Shown here: piece by piece, positions 1-11,653 of the stretch | How the letters are laid out: the number at the start of each line of letters is the position of its first letter | Position numbering within the stretch: position 1 is the stretch's first letter | Position numbers and translations under genes: made by a program | The notes under the pieces: model-generated | Seen by the model: only the letters and a program-made list of their open reading frames with translations | Database searches by the model: none | Told to the model about the DNA's origin: nothing | DNA from: Saccoglossus kowalevskii | Taxonomy: Eukaryota > Hemichordata > Enteropneusta > Harrimaniidae | Direction: 5' to 3' | NCBI RefSeq assembly: GCF_000003605.2 | Contig: NW_003126885.1 | Coordinates: 3,600 to 45,203 of the forward strand | Length of the DNA: 41,604 bases

Positions 1-875
1 TTTTTGGCTGTTACTATGGCAACGATAGGCCAATTTTTTTCTTCAGATTTTACCTAATAACTAGGGTGATGGTGTGACCTGCCTATCAAGTTTGAGGGAA
101 ATAGGCCAAGCCAAAACAATCACAGAAGAATTAATACGTGAAAACACCGGAAACCACACACTCAGAAACACAAAATTGATTTTAAGGGCAATCCTAGCAG
201 AACGGATCGCCAATAGTGAACAAAAATGTTCGTAAATATTACTGACCGCAAAAGACGCTCATCGCGAAGTGTCTTGTTATGTTATAAAATAATTTATAGT
301 AAACACACACAAAGAAGTAACGCTAATGTGATATTCAATTGGAAAACTTTGTAATTTTTCATAATTGCGAAAGTGAAATAAATAGTTAAAGCGGGGGGAG
401 TAGTCACCTGCGCATGCGTCAGATGACCATAGCGTGTCATTGTTTACCAACAAGCGTCTACCCATGAGCCTTTGCGTTTTTAGTGTGTGTTGTTATCGTA
501 CGCAGGTGACAACCGCCCCGCTTTAAAATATAAATGAACTTGTGAACATTCAACATGTGAAATATTATTATATGTATCATGGCCACCGAGTTTGGCAAGG
601 GAATACCCTTTCTGAAATGTCGCGCCCCCTATCGACGAACCGCTTGGAGGTTGTATAAAATGTATTATCGCCGAAATCATGTTTATTTTCAGACCAAAAC
701 ATTCATTAATAATAGAAACAAATATCTGTGTCCTCATTCTAAAATTTGAATTCATAATTAGGCACTCGTGTTTCTCCGCACTTTTCTCGGAACGAGAAAG
801 CCCCAATAGACTTACACAATGAAGTTGAATATTGTGACGTCAGTACGTGGTCAATAATATGATGTTGGAACTTAC
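1..875. other. Intron 6 of the minus-strand gene, partial
   Basis: Sequence after the exon 6 donor. Holds MITE A copy 1 at 386-526. The remaining bases are AT-rich; the minus frame at 480-806 has no acceptor in the required phase, and two candidate AGs lead straight to stops. No further exon seen. Confidence 0.5.
386..526 (+). mobile_element. MITE family A, copy 1, TTAA flanked
   Basis: A 141-bp non-coding element starting TTAA-AGCGGGGGGAGTAGTCACCTG and ending with the inverted match CAGGTGACAACCGCCCCGCT-TTAA. The interior contains the family landmarks GCGCATGCGTCAGATG and GCGTGTCATTGTTTAC. TTAA on both sides fits piggyBac-type target duplication. It lies in the intron after exon 6. Confidence 0.75.
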
Positions 876-935
876 CATCCGAGTTATTCAATGATGGGTA
901 CGATTCTCCTAGGTCTGCTTTTACTTGCAAATAAT
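876..935 (-). CDS. Exon 6: 60-bp exon, last one visible
   Basis: The acceptor CTATTTCTAATTTTAG|ATTAT has a good pyrimidine tract, and the donor AACTCGGATG|GTAAGT is strong. The exon starts and ends in phase 1, so it completes an Asn codon with exon 5, encodes YLQVKADLGESYPSLNNSD (residues 743-761) and leaves one G. A length divisible by three with matching phases means it could be skipped without a frameshift. An alternative acceptor, GTAAAAGCAG, lies 25 bases inside but has a poor tract. No following exon in phase 1 was found in 1-875, so the transcript continues to the left of the window. Confidence 0.65.
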
Positions 936-1775
936 CTAAAATTAGAAATAGATCATGTGTGTCAAATTATGGCGGAGTGCATACAATGCATTTCGCCGTT
1001 CAGTAATATGTTTACGTCTCAGACCACTAATAAAGGTCTGAGTTTGCAAGTAGTACTTTGGCCACCCGAGTGAAGCACACAAATGCATAACTTATTTCAC
1101 CCGCCCTATCTATAAGCACCGTTTATGTAGGCACTGTGTTGTTGCAGTACATGTATTTCTTTTATTTGCTTATTGACTGATATTGCTGAATATTTGCTTT
1201 TAATGATATGCTTGGTGCGCGCTTCAACTTTGTGTGGCATATATGTGGCTGATTGTGAACACAGAGGCCCATCGTTTGCTACTAAGACATTTGATGGAAT
1301 AAATGATGCAATATTTATAGTTATTTTAAAAAGATGACACAATGGAATAATTACAAGCGTTTAAGGTTTGCATGCAATCATTCAAACAAGCACAAATTAA
1401 GGACTCCGTACCTGAAAAATATCCAGACGCGAGGCCTTCGAAAAACGAGGAAAACACAAACATTAAATAAGGGTGATTCTATGCTACGTACATAACATTT
1501 GAAGCTAAAAAAACAAAACACACACAACAACAGCCAACCCAAAGTTTGCCCGACCGTGCAGCATCAATTCCGAAACGAAAAACAAGATTGAAACCAATGC
1601 TTTTTTTTTTTAAATGAAGATACTAACTGACAGCCAATCAGCTCATCATTCCATTTTCAGTTGAGGTAGAGTGAATAGAGGAAGACAGTATTAATGACAG
1701 TCAAACATAAAACAAGATACTGTTAACCAGTCATGCTTGCGTGCATTTTATATGCGTGTGAAGGGACCGACTTAC

Positions 1776-1906
1776 TTGCTAACAAATGACTTGTACCGGT
1801 TTCCAAACCGGCGAGCGACACGCCATGAACGACATGCAGATCGCCTGGCGAAATTTGTAATGACGGCAAACTTACAATGTTCGCACTGGGACGCCGCGAT
1901 TCGAGC
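1776..1906 (-). CDS. Exon 5: Leu/Ser-rich 43-codon exon
   Basis: A 131-bp exon. The acceptor is preceded by a T-rich tract and reads TTTTCCCCGCCAG|GCTCG; the donor is AGCAA|GTAAGT. In the frame fixed by exon 4 it completes a glycine codon and then encodes residues 699-741, starting LESRRPSANIVSLPSLQ and passing through VVHGVSLAGLETGTSHLL, before ending in phase 1. RRPS is a plausible basophilic kinase site of the R-R-x-S type, but this is only motif reading. A second frame is also open across the exon but gives a less protein-like sequence. A stronger GTAAGT donor inside the exon (after GAACATT) could give a shorter form. The family is not recognised. Confidence 0.65.
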
Positions 1907-2256
1907 CTGGCGGGGAAAATGACATACTCAATATTAAAAAAACAAAACACGAATATGTATGATATTTTATCAGAAATTAATAATCACGTTATATTTAATA
2001 TGAAAAATTATTTATAGAAAAATAATTCTATTTATGTTGGCTATGATATATATGTCAAGTAATCAAGCAAGGTATTGGACATGTGCCATTCCAGTAGTAT
2101 ATGATTGGTGAATGCATGCAATGTTTTATTTCGAATAATTTAATATCAGTATGCCTCGGTTTGTATTAAGTGGGAACAAATTGAATCGTTGATATATCAG
2201 CAAACTGAATCATGTGTCGGAAAGATTATTGGGGAGACAGTAATTGTGGTACATAC

Positions 2257-2297
2257 CCATATTGAGGACCGTTTTCGGATTCCTCGTCTAATGTATC
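2257..2297 (-). CDS. Exon 4: 41-bp microexon
   Basis: A short exon with acceptor TTGAGTTACAG|GATACA and donor CAATATGG|GTATGT. It encodes DTLDEESENGPQY plus two bases of a glycine codon, so it starts in phase 0 and ends in phase 2. Its phases fit exon 3 (ends 0) and exon 5 (starts 2) exactly, which is the main support, since it is too short to stand alone. It is acidic and carries no domain. Skipping it would shift the frame, so it is probably constitutive. An upstream extension in the same frame (ATG ATT GAG TTA CAG) would be readable if another acceptor were used, but TTACAG is the best one I see. Confidence 0.62.
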
Positions 2298-2534
2298 CTG
2301 TAACTCAATCATAATATCAAATCAATATCCAATTGGCTTTAAGCAGAAAAGAAATCACGTTCGCCTTCTGCTTTCTAAATACTCTCAGTTTGTCTTTATT
2401 AAAATGGACACATATGACATGTATAATTTAATCATCATTTGCCCTACGTCTATTCCCACAACAAATTTGTTGGTTAATTTGGAGAATCACATACGTTCAA
2501 ATTGAAGATCAGTATCAGATAGTTTTCCACCCAC

Positions 2535-2663
2535 CTGAACTTCTAAAGTAGTGCGCAGTGTCTCTGACGTCATAGCTCCACGTCGCCTCCTGAACGCTGA
2601 GGGTGGTGGCCTGAGGTCTTCTTCTTCGTCTGTCTGATTGTCCGACCCTGAGGAATACTTCAC
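2535..2663 (-). CDS. Exon 3: acidic, proline and RRRRGA segment
   Basis: An exact 43-codon exon in phase 0 at both ends. The acceptor is AAAATACAAAATAG|GTG and the donor is GTTCAG|GTGGGT. It encodes residues 642-684. The order of features is striking: a Ser/Gly/Asp start, an acidic run TDEEED, PPPSAF, then RRRRGA (residues 666-671), followed by MTSE. In cAMP-dependent protein kinase type I regulatory subunits, the linker also has an acidic and Pro-rich stretch and then RRRRGA with Ser-Ala-Glu, where the alanine replaces the phosphorylated serine. The rest of this exon does not resemble RI, and no cyclic-nucleotide-binding domain is visible in the window. It could be an independent pseudosubstrate-like motif or simply a basic patch. 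It joins exon 2 and exon 4 without a frame change. Confidence 0.73.
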
Positions 2664-3042
2664 CTATTTTGTATTTTTTAAATAAAAAAACAACAACAAC
2701 ATCAAATGAAATAATCTATTCATTACAGGAATGAGTAGAACAGAAGTAAACCTCCTGGCTAAATGCATCAAATCAATGACGCGCAAAGTGCGTTATTATA
2801 CTGGCGTGCCTCATTACTCCAGCGACTCAGAAACCTAATAGAATATTGAAAGTCAATTTGTAAACATTAAGACGAGTTTTCAAGTTGGTGACTAATAAAA
2901 AGAAGTATCATGTAACTGCTCGTGTCAATTAAGAATCGTCGACTGATTTATCGTCCAGTCGTGAAGTTAGACAAAACTCAACAACAAGAATTCCTAGGAT
3001 GGGCCCAGGAACGCGTCATGGATTTATAACAAGGAAATGTAG

Positions 3043-3202
3043 TTGAAAGCGGGGGAGTCGTCACCTGCGCATGCGTCAGTTGGCCATAACGTGTCATTGT
3101 TTACAAACAAGCGTCTACCAATGAGCCTTTGCGTTTTTAGCGTGTGTTGTTATCGTCGCTTGGGACTCAATTTCCGCGCGTGCGCAGTTAACGACCGTTT
3201 AA
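3043..3202 (+). mobile_element. MITE family A, copy 2, degenerate ends
   Basis: About 160 bp with the same landmarks as the 386-526 copy (GCGCATGCGTCAG, GTGTCATTGTTTAC, GAGCCTTTGCGTTTTTAGC) plus the longer right part GGGACTCAATTTCCGCGCG that copy 1 lacks. The left end has decayed to TTGAAAGCGG and the right end to GACCGTTTAA. In intron 2, close to exon 3. Confidence 0.75.
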
Positions 3203-3549
3203 GTATATAGATCTTTCGTAAGTATGAGCCTCTTATTAGTGATTCAGTGGAATCATATTGGGTAATCCATTTAATTACTCTGGTCAATGTCGATGAACTG
3301 CGGAGCGGATTCGACACATCATACTGTCATATATACTAAGGAGTAATTTTCTCGTTAACTTCTCCTCCTCATACAGTATATATATATTACGGTTGTGTGC
3401 GGAGCGTATCTGACAGAAATCGACATTTGTAATAAACCTCGTGTATTGTGTGTGTAAATTGTAAACTAACATTCACATCAAACATTATGACCTTCAGAAA
3501 CCCCCACTATTTTATGTTGATTACAACGAGCGCGCCTGTAATAGAACAA

Positions 3550-3600
3550 AGACTATAGAGAAGATATATATAGTCTATAGACAGTGACTATATATAGTCT
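3550..3600. repeat. Nested TATA-rich palindromes
   Basis: Contains the perfect 14-bp palindrome GACTATATATAGTC at 3586-3599 and overlapping GACTATAG and TATAGTCTATAGAC arms just before it. Could form alternative cruciforms. No associated gene. Confidence 0.6.
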
Positions 3601-5193
3601 TTGAATAGAAATACCTTGTTATTTTTGTTTGGCCTAACAAGCCCGGAAGCAAGCAAGTCATACGCCATTGAATTTGACGTGCCTATGATGCGCAATAATA
3701 GAGCAAAACAACAAACCATATTTGCAGTGATATCCTGCATTAATGAAATATCTTGGGTACTTAGCTGATTGGGTTCGTAGAAAATACTATTAAAAAAGCA
3801 ATTTCTTAAGTTTGTTACGTACATTATATATGGGAACAATCTATTTCAATCCATTTCTCCACAGTTAAAGCTTTACCCATTGTTTAACAAAATGGCCGTC
3901 GTTTTGGGGCATAGTGTTTTGAAAATGACATCATTGCTTTCATGGATATACAGAACTTAAACTCAATTTATGGAATCTGTCAACTATGAAAAATTAGAAA
4001 CAGTTACAACTGTAATAAAGTATCATAAGCTGAATACTACTGTACGTCAATCGCCCTGTTGTGCCACAAGACAGGTCGCTACAACGAAATATTATGTTAA
4101 TTGCCTAATCATTATGCATAAACAAAACTAAGCTCGGTTTGCTTTTGTCTTTGTGATATCATAATGCCGCGAATGGTTCTATTGATATTAAGAATCAAGT
4201 ATAGACAGACGTATAGGCGGGTAGGTGGACAGACATTCAGACATACGTACACTCACCATATTGTCTACACGATACGCCGCCCTGGTCTGCAACGTATCGG
4301 GAATGGGTACTGTCAACGAACTAGCATCGCTCACTACAGACTCCTGTGAACCTGGAATAGAAATCAACATTATAAACATCCCAATACAGTGCCACCAGTA
4401 CTCGCCTGAGACAAGGAGTGTGTACAATTGTTTTATTCAAATACAACATGACGTCTTTGGTAAATGAACGACACCTATGGATATGTAAATTGACTCATGA
4501 AAAAGCACCATTTTACCTATTTAACATCAATAAAACACAAATTCTCAATTACAGTAGATTTTTCAATTTCAATTAATAAAATAAATGCATAGAAAAATGA
4601 TATCAACTAGTACGACTTCATGGGGAAGGTGATTAACATTCAAAATCACCGCAACCTTTCATCAAAACAAAACTGAGGGCGTGAATCAATCAGGGTGCGA
4701 TCACGACATGCGAAAAAAAGATATTCCATGTCTTTAGATATCCCAAAATCATTCCCATCACAAAACTCGCAATTATACGCAATATTTCCTTTAATTTCTA
4801 CTACGTACGTGTGTTTGGATCCTCATATAACGATACAGACGTAGCGACGCACATCATTGACTTTCAAAGATCAAAAAAAAATGGAATGATCGATTGAAAT
4901 GAAATATTGCTTATAAGTTAATTATTAACAACCAAATCGATGATGCACAAATAAATTACCCTCTTCTCAGACGTATTCATGCGAAAACGCCAAGCTTGGG
5001 GGAAATTGTTTCCGCGTATGGGTACTATGACACATACAATAAATCACCACTCGAAAACCAAGCAGTCCCAGCTTAGATCCAGTAAGACTAGCACACAAAT
5101 ACGTAACCACCATACTGGCCGGGTATTTAGCATTTCCAACGGAAGTTGAATACGTTGGGAACTCAAGAATTGCCGTTCCAAGTGATTCCGAGA

Positions 5194-5326
5194 TTAAAGG
5201 GCGGTAGTCGTCGTGCTACGTATTGTTCGATATGGGATTCATAGCGACGTATACAACGCGTGTAAAATACATTGTTTATTTACATGAAATTCGAACACGC
5301 GCTGCGCGACGACCACCGCGCTTTAA
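5194..5326 (+). mobile_element. MITE family B, copy 1, TTAA flanked
   Basis: A 133-bp element between TTAA sites: TTAA-AGGGCGGTAGTCGTCG at the left and CGACGACCACCGCGCT-TTAA at the right. The interior has GTTCGATATGGGATTCATAG and ACGCGTGTAAAATACATTG. No coding capacity. In intron 2. Confidence 0.75.
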
Positions 5327-5681
5327 ACACAGACACTGAATAGCAGTAAAAACTGACAAAAACTTGGTAAGGATCCCTTCAAGAAACAAGTTCTGCTTAA
5401 TAGCTTCATTCATTATATTTTTTTTTATCTGTAATTAATACAATCACACTATTTCACAGGAGAATGTATGAAATGTGATTTAATTGAAGATTTATTCTTT
5501 ATTAAACATATGATATTTTATTTCTCTCACACATTTCGAGAAAAACACGAGTCAATATAAAAATACAGTGGTTAAATTTGTTGGTTATGGTGGGAAGCTG
5601 CTCCAAGATCGATTATTTGAAAAGTTTCGAAAGTTTAATCATCTATTATACAATTAGAAGGTGTTGACAAAACGCAGAGCC

Positions 5682-5782
5682 CTGGGTGTATTTTAACTCA
5701 CCCAGACTTACTCGGCCCAGGTCAGCTCGGAATCAAAGGGATGGTCTCAACTCTGTGTTCCGGAATTAACTCGAGTTGAGAC
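5682..5782. repeat. Two hairpin-forming inverted repeats
   Basis: CTGGGTG (5682-5688) pairs with CACCCAG (5699-5705) across a 10-base loop. GTCTCAACTC (5744-5753) pairs perfectly with GAGTTGAGAC (5773-5782) across 19 bases. May be the remains of a small inverted-repeat element. Confidence 0.55.
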
Positions 5783-6813
5783 ACGGGTGAAGTATCCATG
5801 GTTGAAACAACGCCATCTAACGGCACCCCCAAAAGGTATCGGATTATCAATCTACGAGATGGCAGACAACGCGCAAGCAGCTCATGAACACAGCAACAAT
5901 ATTTACAGAGCGTTCGAACCCCCCCCCCCCCATTCTTTGGCTCTTGTGACTACTCCATTAGAGATAAGCTTTCACTTTTCACAGAATGTCAGGTTGCTAA
6001 TTGTCAATTCCGGAATTCATAGACAATTCTAGAAAGTTGACGGGAATTATGACTAATCCATTTCCGATACGTTGGCGGAACCCCGCGGTGGGGATTACCC
6101 ACACTTCACTGAGATCAGACTGTTCGCCACTCTCCCTTGCAGAGTCTTCGTGACCTAGGGAGCCACAGAGAGCCCCACTGGACGTTCCCTAGCGACTACC
6201 TAGCTTAGTGATAAAAGACCCATAGTGGCTGACGGAGAATGGCTATTCGCATTAGTGTTAAACAGTATTGCGTCATATTAAAGGGACGAATACTATTTAT
6301 CCGTCGGTTTCACCCATATAATGTCGAAATACTGACATTTAGGCATTCTGTATGATATTTTAGAATCTGAGAAAGTCACAGGTGACTATCGAAAATTCTA
6401 CAAGATAATCATAATATCCCGATGAATTTACAGTGCTTTCAACTGTTCGTATGAACACGAGTAATTTATAGCCGCGTCCATAAAAATAAATAAAGTACAC
6501 CAAATGCCAAGTCAATTCATATTTATTTACCTTTAACCAGGATTAAAATGTGTGGCGAAATTCAAAGCATTATCGCCCACATTTTTCTAAACACGGCGAG
6601 ATTCAACGAATTAAAAGTTCGCCCCTGTGCCCTTAAGTAAAGTACGTCACCCCTTATTCAGTACGAGTGGGCATCGTACATCTGACTCATTCATCCGGGC
6701 TATGTAAATTTTATTACACGTCTGAAGTATGTTTGTTTTGGTGTCGATGTGACTATACGAGTGATATGACCTCGAACACGACATCGATATTAATAATAGC
6801 GTGTCCACCAATC

Positions 6814-7450
6814 CACATTGTTTTAAATGTCCGCCAATCAGCCACTTTGAATCCGAATAAGAATGACGTCTATGTGGAATAAAACACATGGTCGCTGTCG
6901 GTAATCTCGCGTTAGACACAGCACACATAAATAAACTGTGGATATAGTTCCCGTATGTTCAACTTTAGACACAGTTGCACATTGTTTTAAATGTCCGCCA
7001 GTCAGCCACTTTGAATCCGAATAAGAATGACGTCTATGTGGAATAAAATACATGGTCGCTGTCGGTAATCTCGCGTTAGACACAGCACACATAAAGAAAC
7101 TGTGGATATAGTTCCCGTATGTTCAACTTTAGACACAGTTGCACATTGTTTTAAATGTTCGCCAGTTCGCCACTTTTAATCCGAATAAGAATGACGTCTA
7201 TGTGGAATAAAACACATGGTCACTGTCGGCAATCTCGGGTTAGACATAGGGGAATATGGACACCGTTCCAATATGTTCAACTTTAGACACAGTTGCACAT
7301 TGTTTTAAATGTCTGCCAATCAGCCACATTTAATCCGAATAAGAATGACGTCTATGTGGAATAAAACACCTGGTCACTGTCGGTATTCTCGCGTTAGACA
7401 CGGCACACATAGAGGGACTGTGAACACAGTTACCTCACCTTTAATCCAAA
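6814..7450 (+). repeat. Tandem array, about 164-bp unit, 4 copies
   Basis: Units begin with CACATTGTTTTAAATGTCCG at 6814, 6978, 7142 and 7296, so spacing is 164, 164 and 154 bp; the last copy is partial. Each unit contains GAATGACGTCTATGTGGAAT and GCTGTCGGTAATCTCGCG. Small frames in it (for example 6647-6928 minus) repeat with the unit and are not genes. Confidence 0.85.
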
Positions 7451-9283
7451 TAAAAAGGACGTCCATGCACGTGGAATAAAACAAGCCATTCAGTATTGAT
7501 TATACCTACTCACAATTTAAATCGAAGCACGTACACATGCTATTTCTATTTCTTCCAAATTGAAATTTTTTAAAGAAAGCTATGGAGTACGATTTTTTAT
7601 AATCACAGATAATCGTCGGAGCACGTTGTGGCTGACATATTAGCAAGTGTAGGGCGGCAGACTCACACAGATTAACCTATCGTTTACACGCATTCCGTGG
7701 GTTATAGTGGCGACTCGAATTCAGTAAATGATCGTACAAAATTGACAGAGGTCAAAACCACAATAACAGAGATCTATGATCTAACGACTGCTTTGTATTC
7801 TATTTTTATTTTCTATAAATTCCGAGCATACCATCATGAATGGCGAAGACACATACATGGGTATGTTACTATAGTAACGCTAACTGTAGGTATATTTATA
7901 CCTTAGACAATCGAAACACTCACCTCTCCCGAGCAAGTAGAAGTGAAAGCAAATGAGAAGTGATTTCAGCTTTTCTTCTTCTTCTTATTATTTTAATAGA
8001 ACATTCCAGGGATTTTCCAGTTATGGAAAAATTGAAACCATAGTCGAATTAGGGCACATATAGTACAATTTTTTTTTTGCATCCAATTTTGATTTTATTT
8101 TCAACCAGATCCGTTAAATCACAATAAACTACAACCTAATGAATTCAGACTGTAATTTATTTAACCTGATTCGTAGATAGAGGGCGGTTGCGCGGCCATA
8201 TCGATTACCAGCCCGGCTGGCCTAGGCAGCAAATACTTATCTTTTCACGTAAAAACATGTTTAAAAAAAAAAACTGTAAAATAATACTCGCGATTAACAA
8301 ACGTTCACACTCACGGGACTTAGTCGGTAAAAAATGTTTCTAACATGTTTTCACATTATATAGGGACGTTCAATATTCCTATGGGTGGTATTCAATGAAT
8401 ACCGGTACTTGTAATGTGAAAGTAAGCTAAACGTTGACCAGTAATAATACGTTATTGTTATTTCTACACGTCTAATTCGAAATACTTTGATTATTGGCTG
8501 ATTCACACACTAAAGCTTTTGATTACTCTGATGAAACTCTGTATTCTGAGAATAAAATGAGGGCTTCGTTTTATTACAAAGTAATAAAAAAAACTCCAAA
8601 CACAAATGTTAAATTAGCTGTGGTGTACGTTGCCATACTATCTCAAGATGTTTACACAGTATATGCTGGGCAGCGATGCAATAGGGTTATGTATAGACAC
8701 GTTTCCATGGAGATGAGAATCTCAAAATATAACTGCCTTTACGAAGAATGGTGATTTTATTAAAATACGAATAACTCTTAAAAGATGTGCCAGTTTAATT
8801 TCTTACTTTACACACGAGGTATACTTTTCATACCAGTATTATGTAGTGGTGTATACGTACTGATTGCAATGTTGGGTTTCAGGTTTATGCAAAATGATTT
8901 TATATCTTGATAAAAATAATAACAGTAAATGTGATTATTTTGGTACTAATAGTAAACATTTTTTAATTGCCGAAAGACGAATAAAAATGAAGTTAAACAT
9001 ACTAAAATTAAATGTAAAAAGTTGGTATTAGATGTTAGTTGTGAAAACTGTAAATCATTTTGACTGCCACATAGCATGATGCAATTATTTAAACTAAAAT
9101 TGTTATGACCCAAAATCATTACAAATGGAATAACTTTTTAGAATGCCCGATTACCCTAGCTTTTCTAATCATTTTTACTCACTACCTCCGGGCTCCATCC
9201 CATAATATTATTCCATGTGCAATATTTGTTTTCTTTCAGTTTAACCCTCTCAAGTGCCAGCATTTTCCCCGCCAACATTTTCA

Positions 9284-9442
9284 TCAAAGCGGGAGGGTCG
9301 TCACCTATGCACGCGCGGAAATTGAGTCCCAAGCGACGATAAATAACACACGCTAAAAACGCAAAGGCTCATGGGTTGTTTGTAAACAATGACACGCTAT
9401 GGCCATTTGACGCATGCGCAGGTGACGACTCCCCCGCTTTAA
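9284..9442 (-). mobile_element. MITE family A, copy 3, reverse orientation
   Basis: Inverted relative to copies 1 and 2: it begins AAAGCGGGAGGGTCGTCACC and ends GGTGACGACTCCCCCGCTTTAA, with terminal inverted repeats of about 20 bp. Interior landmarks read in reverse (AACAATGACACGCTATGGCC). The left TTAA is eroded to TCAA, the right one is intact. Confidence 0.75.
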
Positions 9443-11496
9443 GTATTTTCTATAATTTTTGGGATCATTTTGGACCAAATAGACATACTTTCCTACTGGC
9501 TACAATTCTTGATTACAATTTCGTAAACAAAATATGGAAAACGTAACATATTTTATTTTGTCAACTTGAATGAGTAGTTTTCTATGATTTAGACATAATC
9601 ATCCCATTGACTGCAGGCAGTGATAACAAAAATTAAAAATACTTATTTTGTGGATGGTGACAAAAGTTGACTTCCACTTTCATAGTGTAATATAAATCAC
9701 TTACTGTGTATGCTGTCACAAAAAGGACGTTCGTACTTATCCGAATAATCGTCGTTGAAACACGTAATGAGCACTTGAGGACTTCTTCTTTTTAACACAT
9801 TCTCATCCCTTCCCTGCTGAAAAAAAAGAATACGTCAAAACGGATTAATGCCACGCTCCGTAACGAGTGTATATTCCCACAAACCATGTTAACATAAAAC
9901 ACTCATCGTCCTCGTTAAAAGGGTTGCTATAATCGACGTCTTCAAAGCTGGACACGAGAAAGACGGTCGAATCCATCTACTTAGAACTTCTCACTTCATA
10001 CAAGTCTAACGTGATAAAAACAACGCTAGTTGTGAATATTCTTTAAGAACTCGTTTAACACGACATGTTGGCATTCAATGGAAACACGAGTATTTAACCA
10101 AATTTCTCTGAAGAGTCCATAATCATTAGTTAGAGCCTCTACTGGCTCGTCAAGAATTCGTTCCCGAAACCATGTTATTATATTGAGTAATGTAACGCAT
10201 CATACCATTGACGAACGTACGTTTTTTAGCTTAACTAGGCACATTTAAGAGAAAAATGGAACATTTCCGTCAGAAAAAAAATTCTGCGCGAAAACAAGCA
10301 CATATTTAATTGGGAAAACATAAAAACAATGTTACAGAAATATCATCCTGAAAAAAAAATCTAGCAAAAAACTAAAGAACAAAAAAAATAATTTTCACAG
10401 TTATTTTTCCGTACTACCAAAAAATGCCTAATAATGATCAAGCACTAACGTTTCATAATCAACTATTGGAGTGTACAAGGAGATCACTAAATTTAGGTGG
10501 CGCCAACAATTTTGTTTCTTTTGCTTTACACGAGATATTTTAAACTTATTTCGGCATTATCTACACGTTTTACGCCCACGTATGTCTAAGTACAGGTTTC
10601 TAGGCTTTCTCTTCAGGATGTCTGGAGTTACAATTATTATAATTCCGAGGAGAAGACCTTTCGCCGCTATAACGAGTTTACTAATAAGAAAGGTACTACA
10701 CGTGATATCTGAAAAAAACATATCTTGTTCGTCCTTTTCCCTTTTTCATGTTATGTACGTGGGATGATGACGCAGTGTCAGCGAGAAACTTGTGTTTTGG
10801 GACACCGTAGTATTTAATCATGCTTTATTGTATCCTCCAATTAAAATAAATTAAAATAAAATGTATTACGTCAGTTACACGACGTAGCATGAAACCCACA
10901 TCGTGTGCTTTAACACTTTTGTTTTGGTGGTATTATTTGTAATAATACCGTGACGACCATGTGTTCGTTTCTGTGTAAAAACCGGTTTCGTGGCTTTTTA
11001 AGCTAAGAGTGTGTTGTACTGACTGATTTATCAATATAAGATAGTTAATTAAATACCGCGGAACGTGACAAATGCTGGATGTTACTTATTCAGTGTGAAC
11101 TAATTAAATTACTGACTATACATGGAATGAGGCTTATTCACTTTCGTCGTGTACTGAAGGGAATGTTCGAACGTTATCTTTGGAGAGGGGGGTCACGTAC
11201 ATTTGGCCATTTAAAATAATGCTTTGCTTTCCTTTTAGGTTTCTTTTCTTTCAAATATATTTTTTTTTTTGTAATTTTTGCCTTTTTTATTTGTTGTTTC
11301 CTTCTTTCCCTATCCGAGTTTATAGTATGCCTCTCCCCTTACAGTAGTTTGGTTTCAAACTATCTCGACTTTACCATAGTTATCAAGACAGTGCATAGCA
11401 TCACGTTCTTGCAATGAAGTATGCGTCGTGGGCCAAGTTTTGAGGGGCGGTATGGTTGCCCTACAATACAGCATCGATCTGCTAGCTTTTGTAGCA

Positions 11497-11653
11497 CAGT
11501 GGCGGATCCAGAGGGGGGGCAGGGGGCCATGGCCCCCCAAACGCATGACGATTCATATCATCTGGATTACGCATAGCTTCTCTGCGATTTTCGCTCCGTA
11601 TAGCTTAAGCGAAGCTTGCCCCCCCCCAATACATTTTGCTGGATCCGCCGCTG
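11497..11653 (+). mobile_element. hAT-type MITE with perfect 8-bp target duplication
   Basis: A 157-bp element with inverted ends CAGTGGCGGATCCAG and CTGGATCCGCCGCTG (one mismatch). G-rich and C-rich runs lie just inside each end. It is flanked on both sides by TTGTAGCA (11489-11496 and 11654-11661). An 8-bp target duplication and CA/TG termini are the hallmark of hAT-superfamily insertion. No transposase is encoded, so it is non-autonomous. The clean duplication implies a fairly recent insertion. In intron 2. Confidence 0.85.

Larger units (their letters stand above)
936..2534. other. Introns 3, 4 and 5
   Basis: Three introns separated by exons 4 and 5: 936-1775 (840 bp), 1907-2256 (350 bp) and 2298-2534 (237 bp). 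All are bounded by GT and AG. AT-rich, no repeat or RNA gene recognised. Confidence 0.6.

Noticed and set aside
1737-1922. Plus-strand 61-codon frame opposite exon 5, with a tRNA B-box-like GATTCGAGCC
   Set aside because: The minus strand has better splice sites and phase agreement with exons 4 and 6. No A box or tRNA fold could be drawn, so a tRNA-derived SINE is not supported.
2565-2572. Perfect TGACGTCA (CRE) palindrome
   Set aside because: Lies inside exon 3, where it encodes part of M-T-S; more simply explained as coding sequence.
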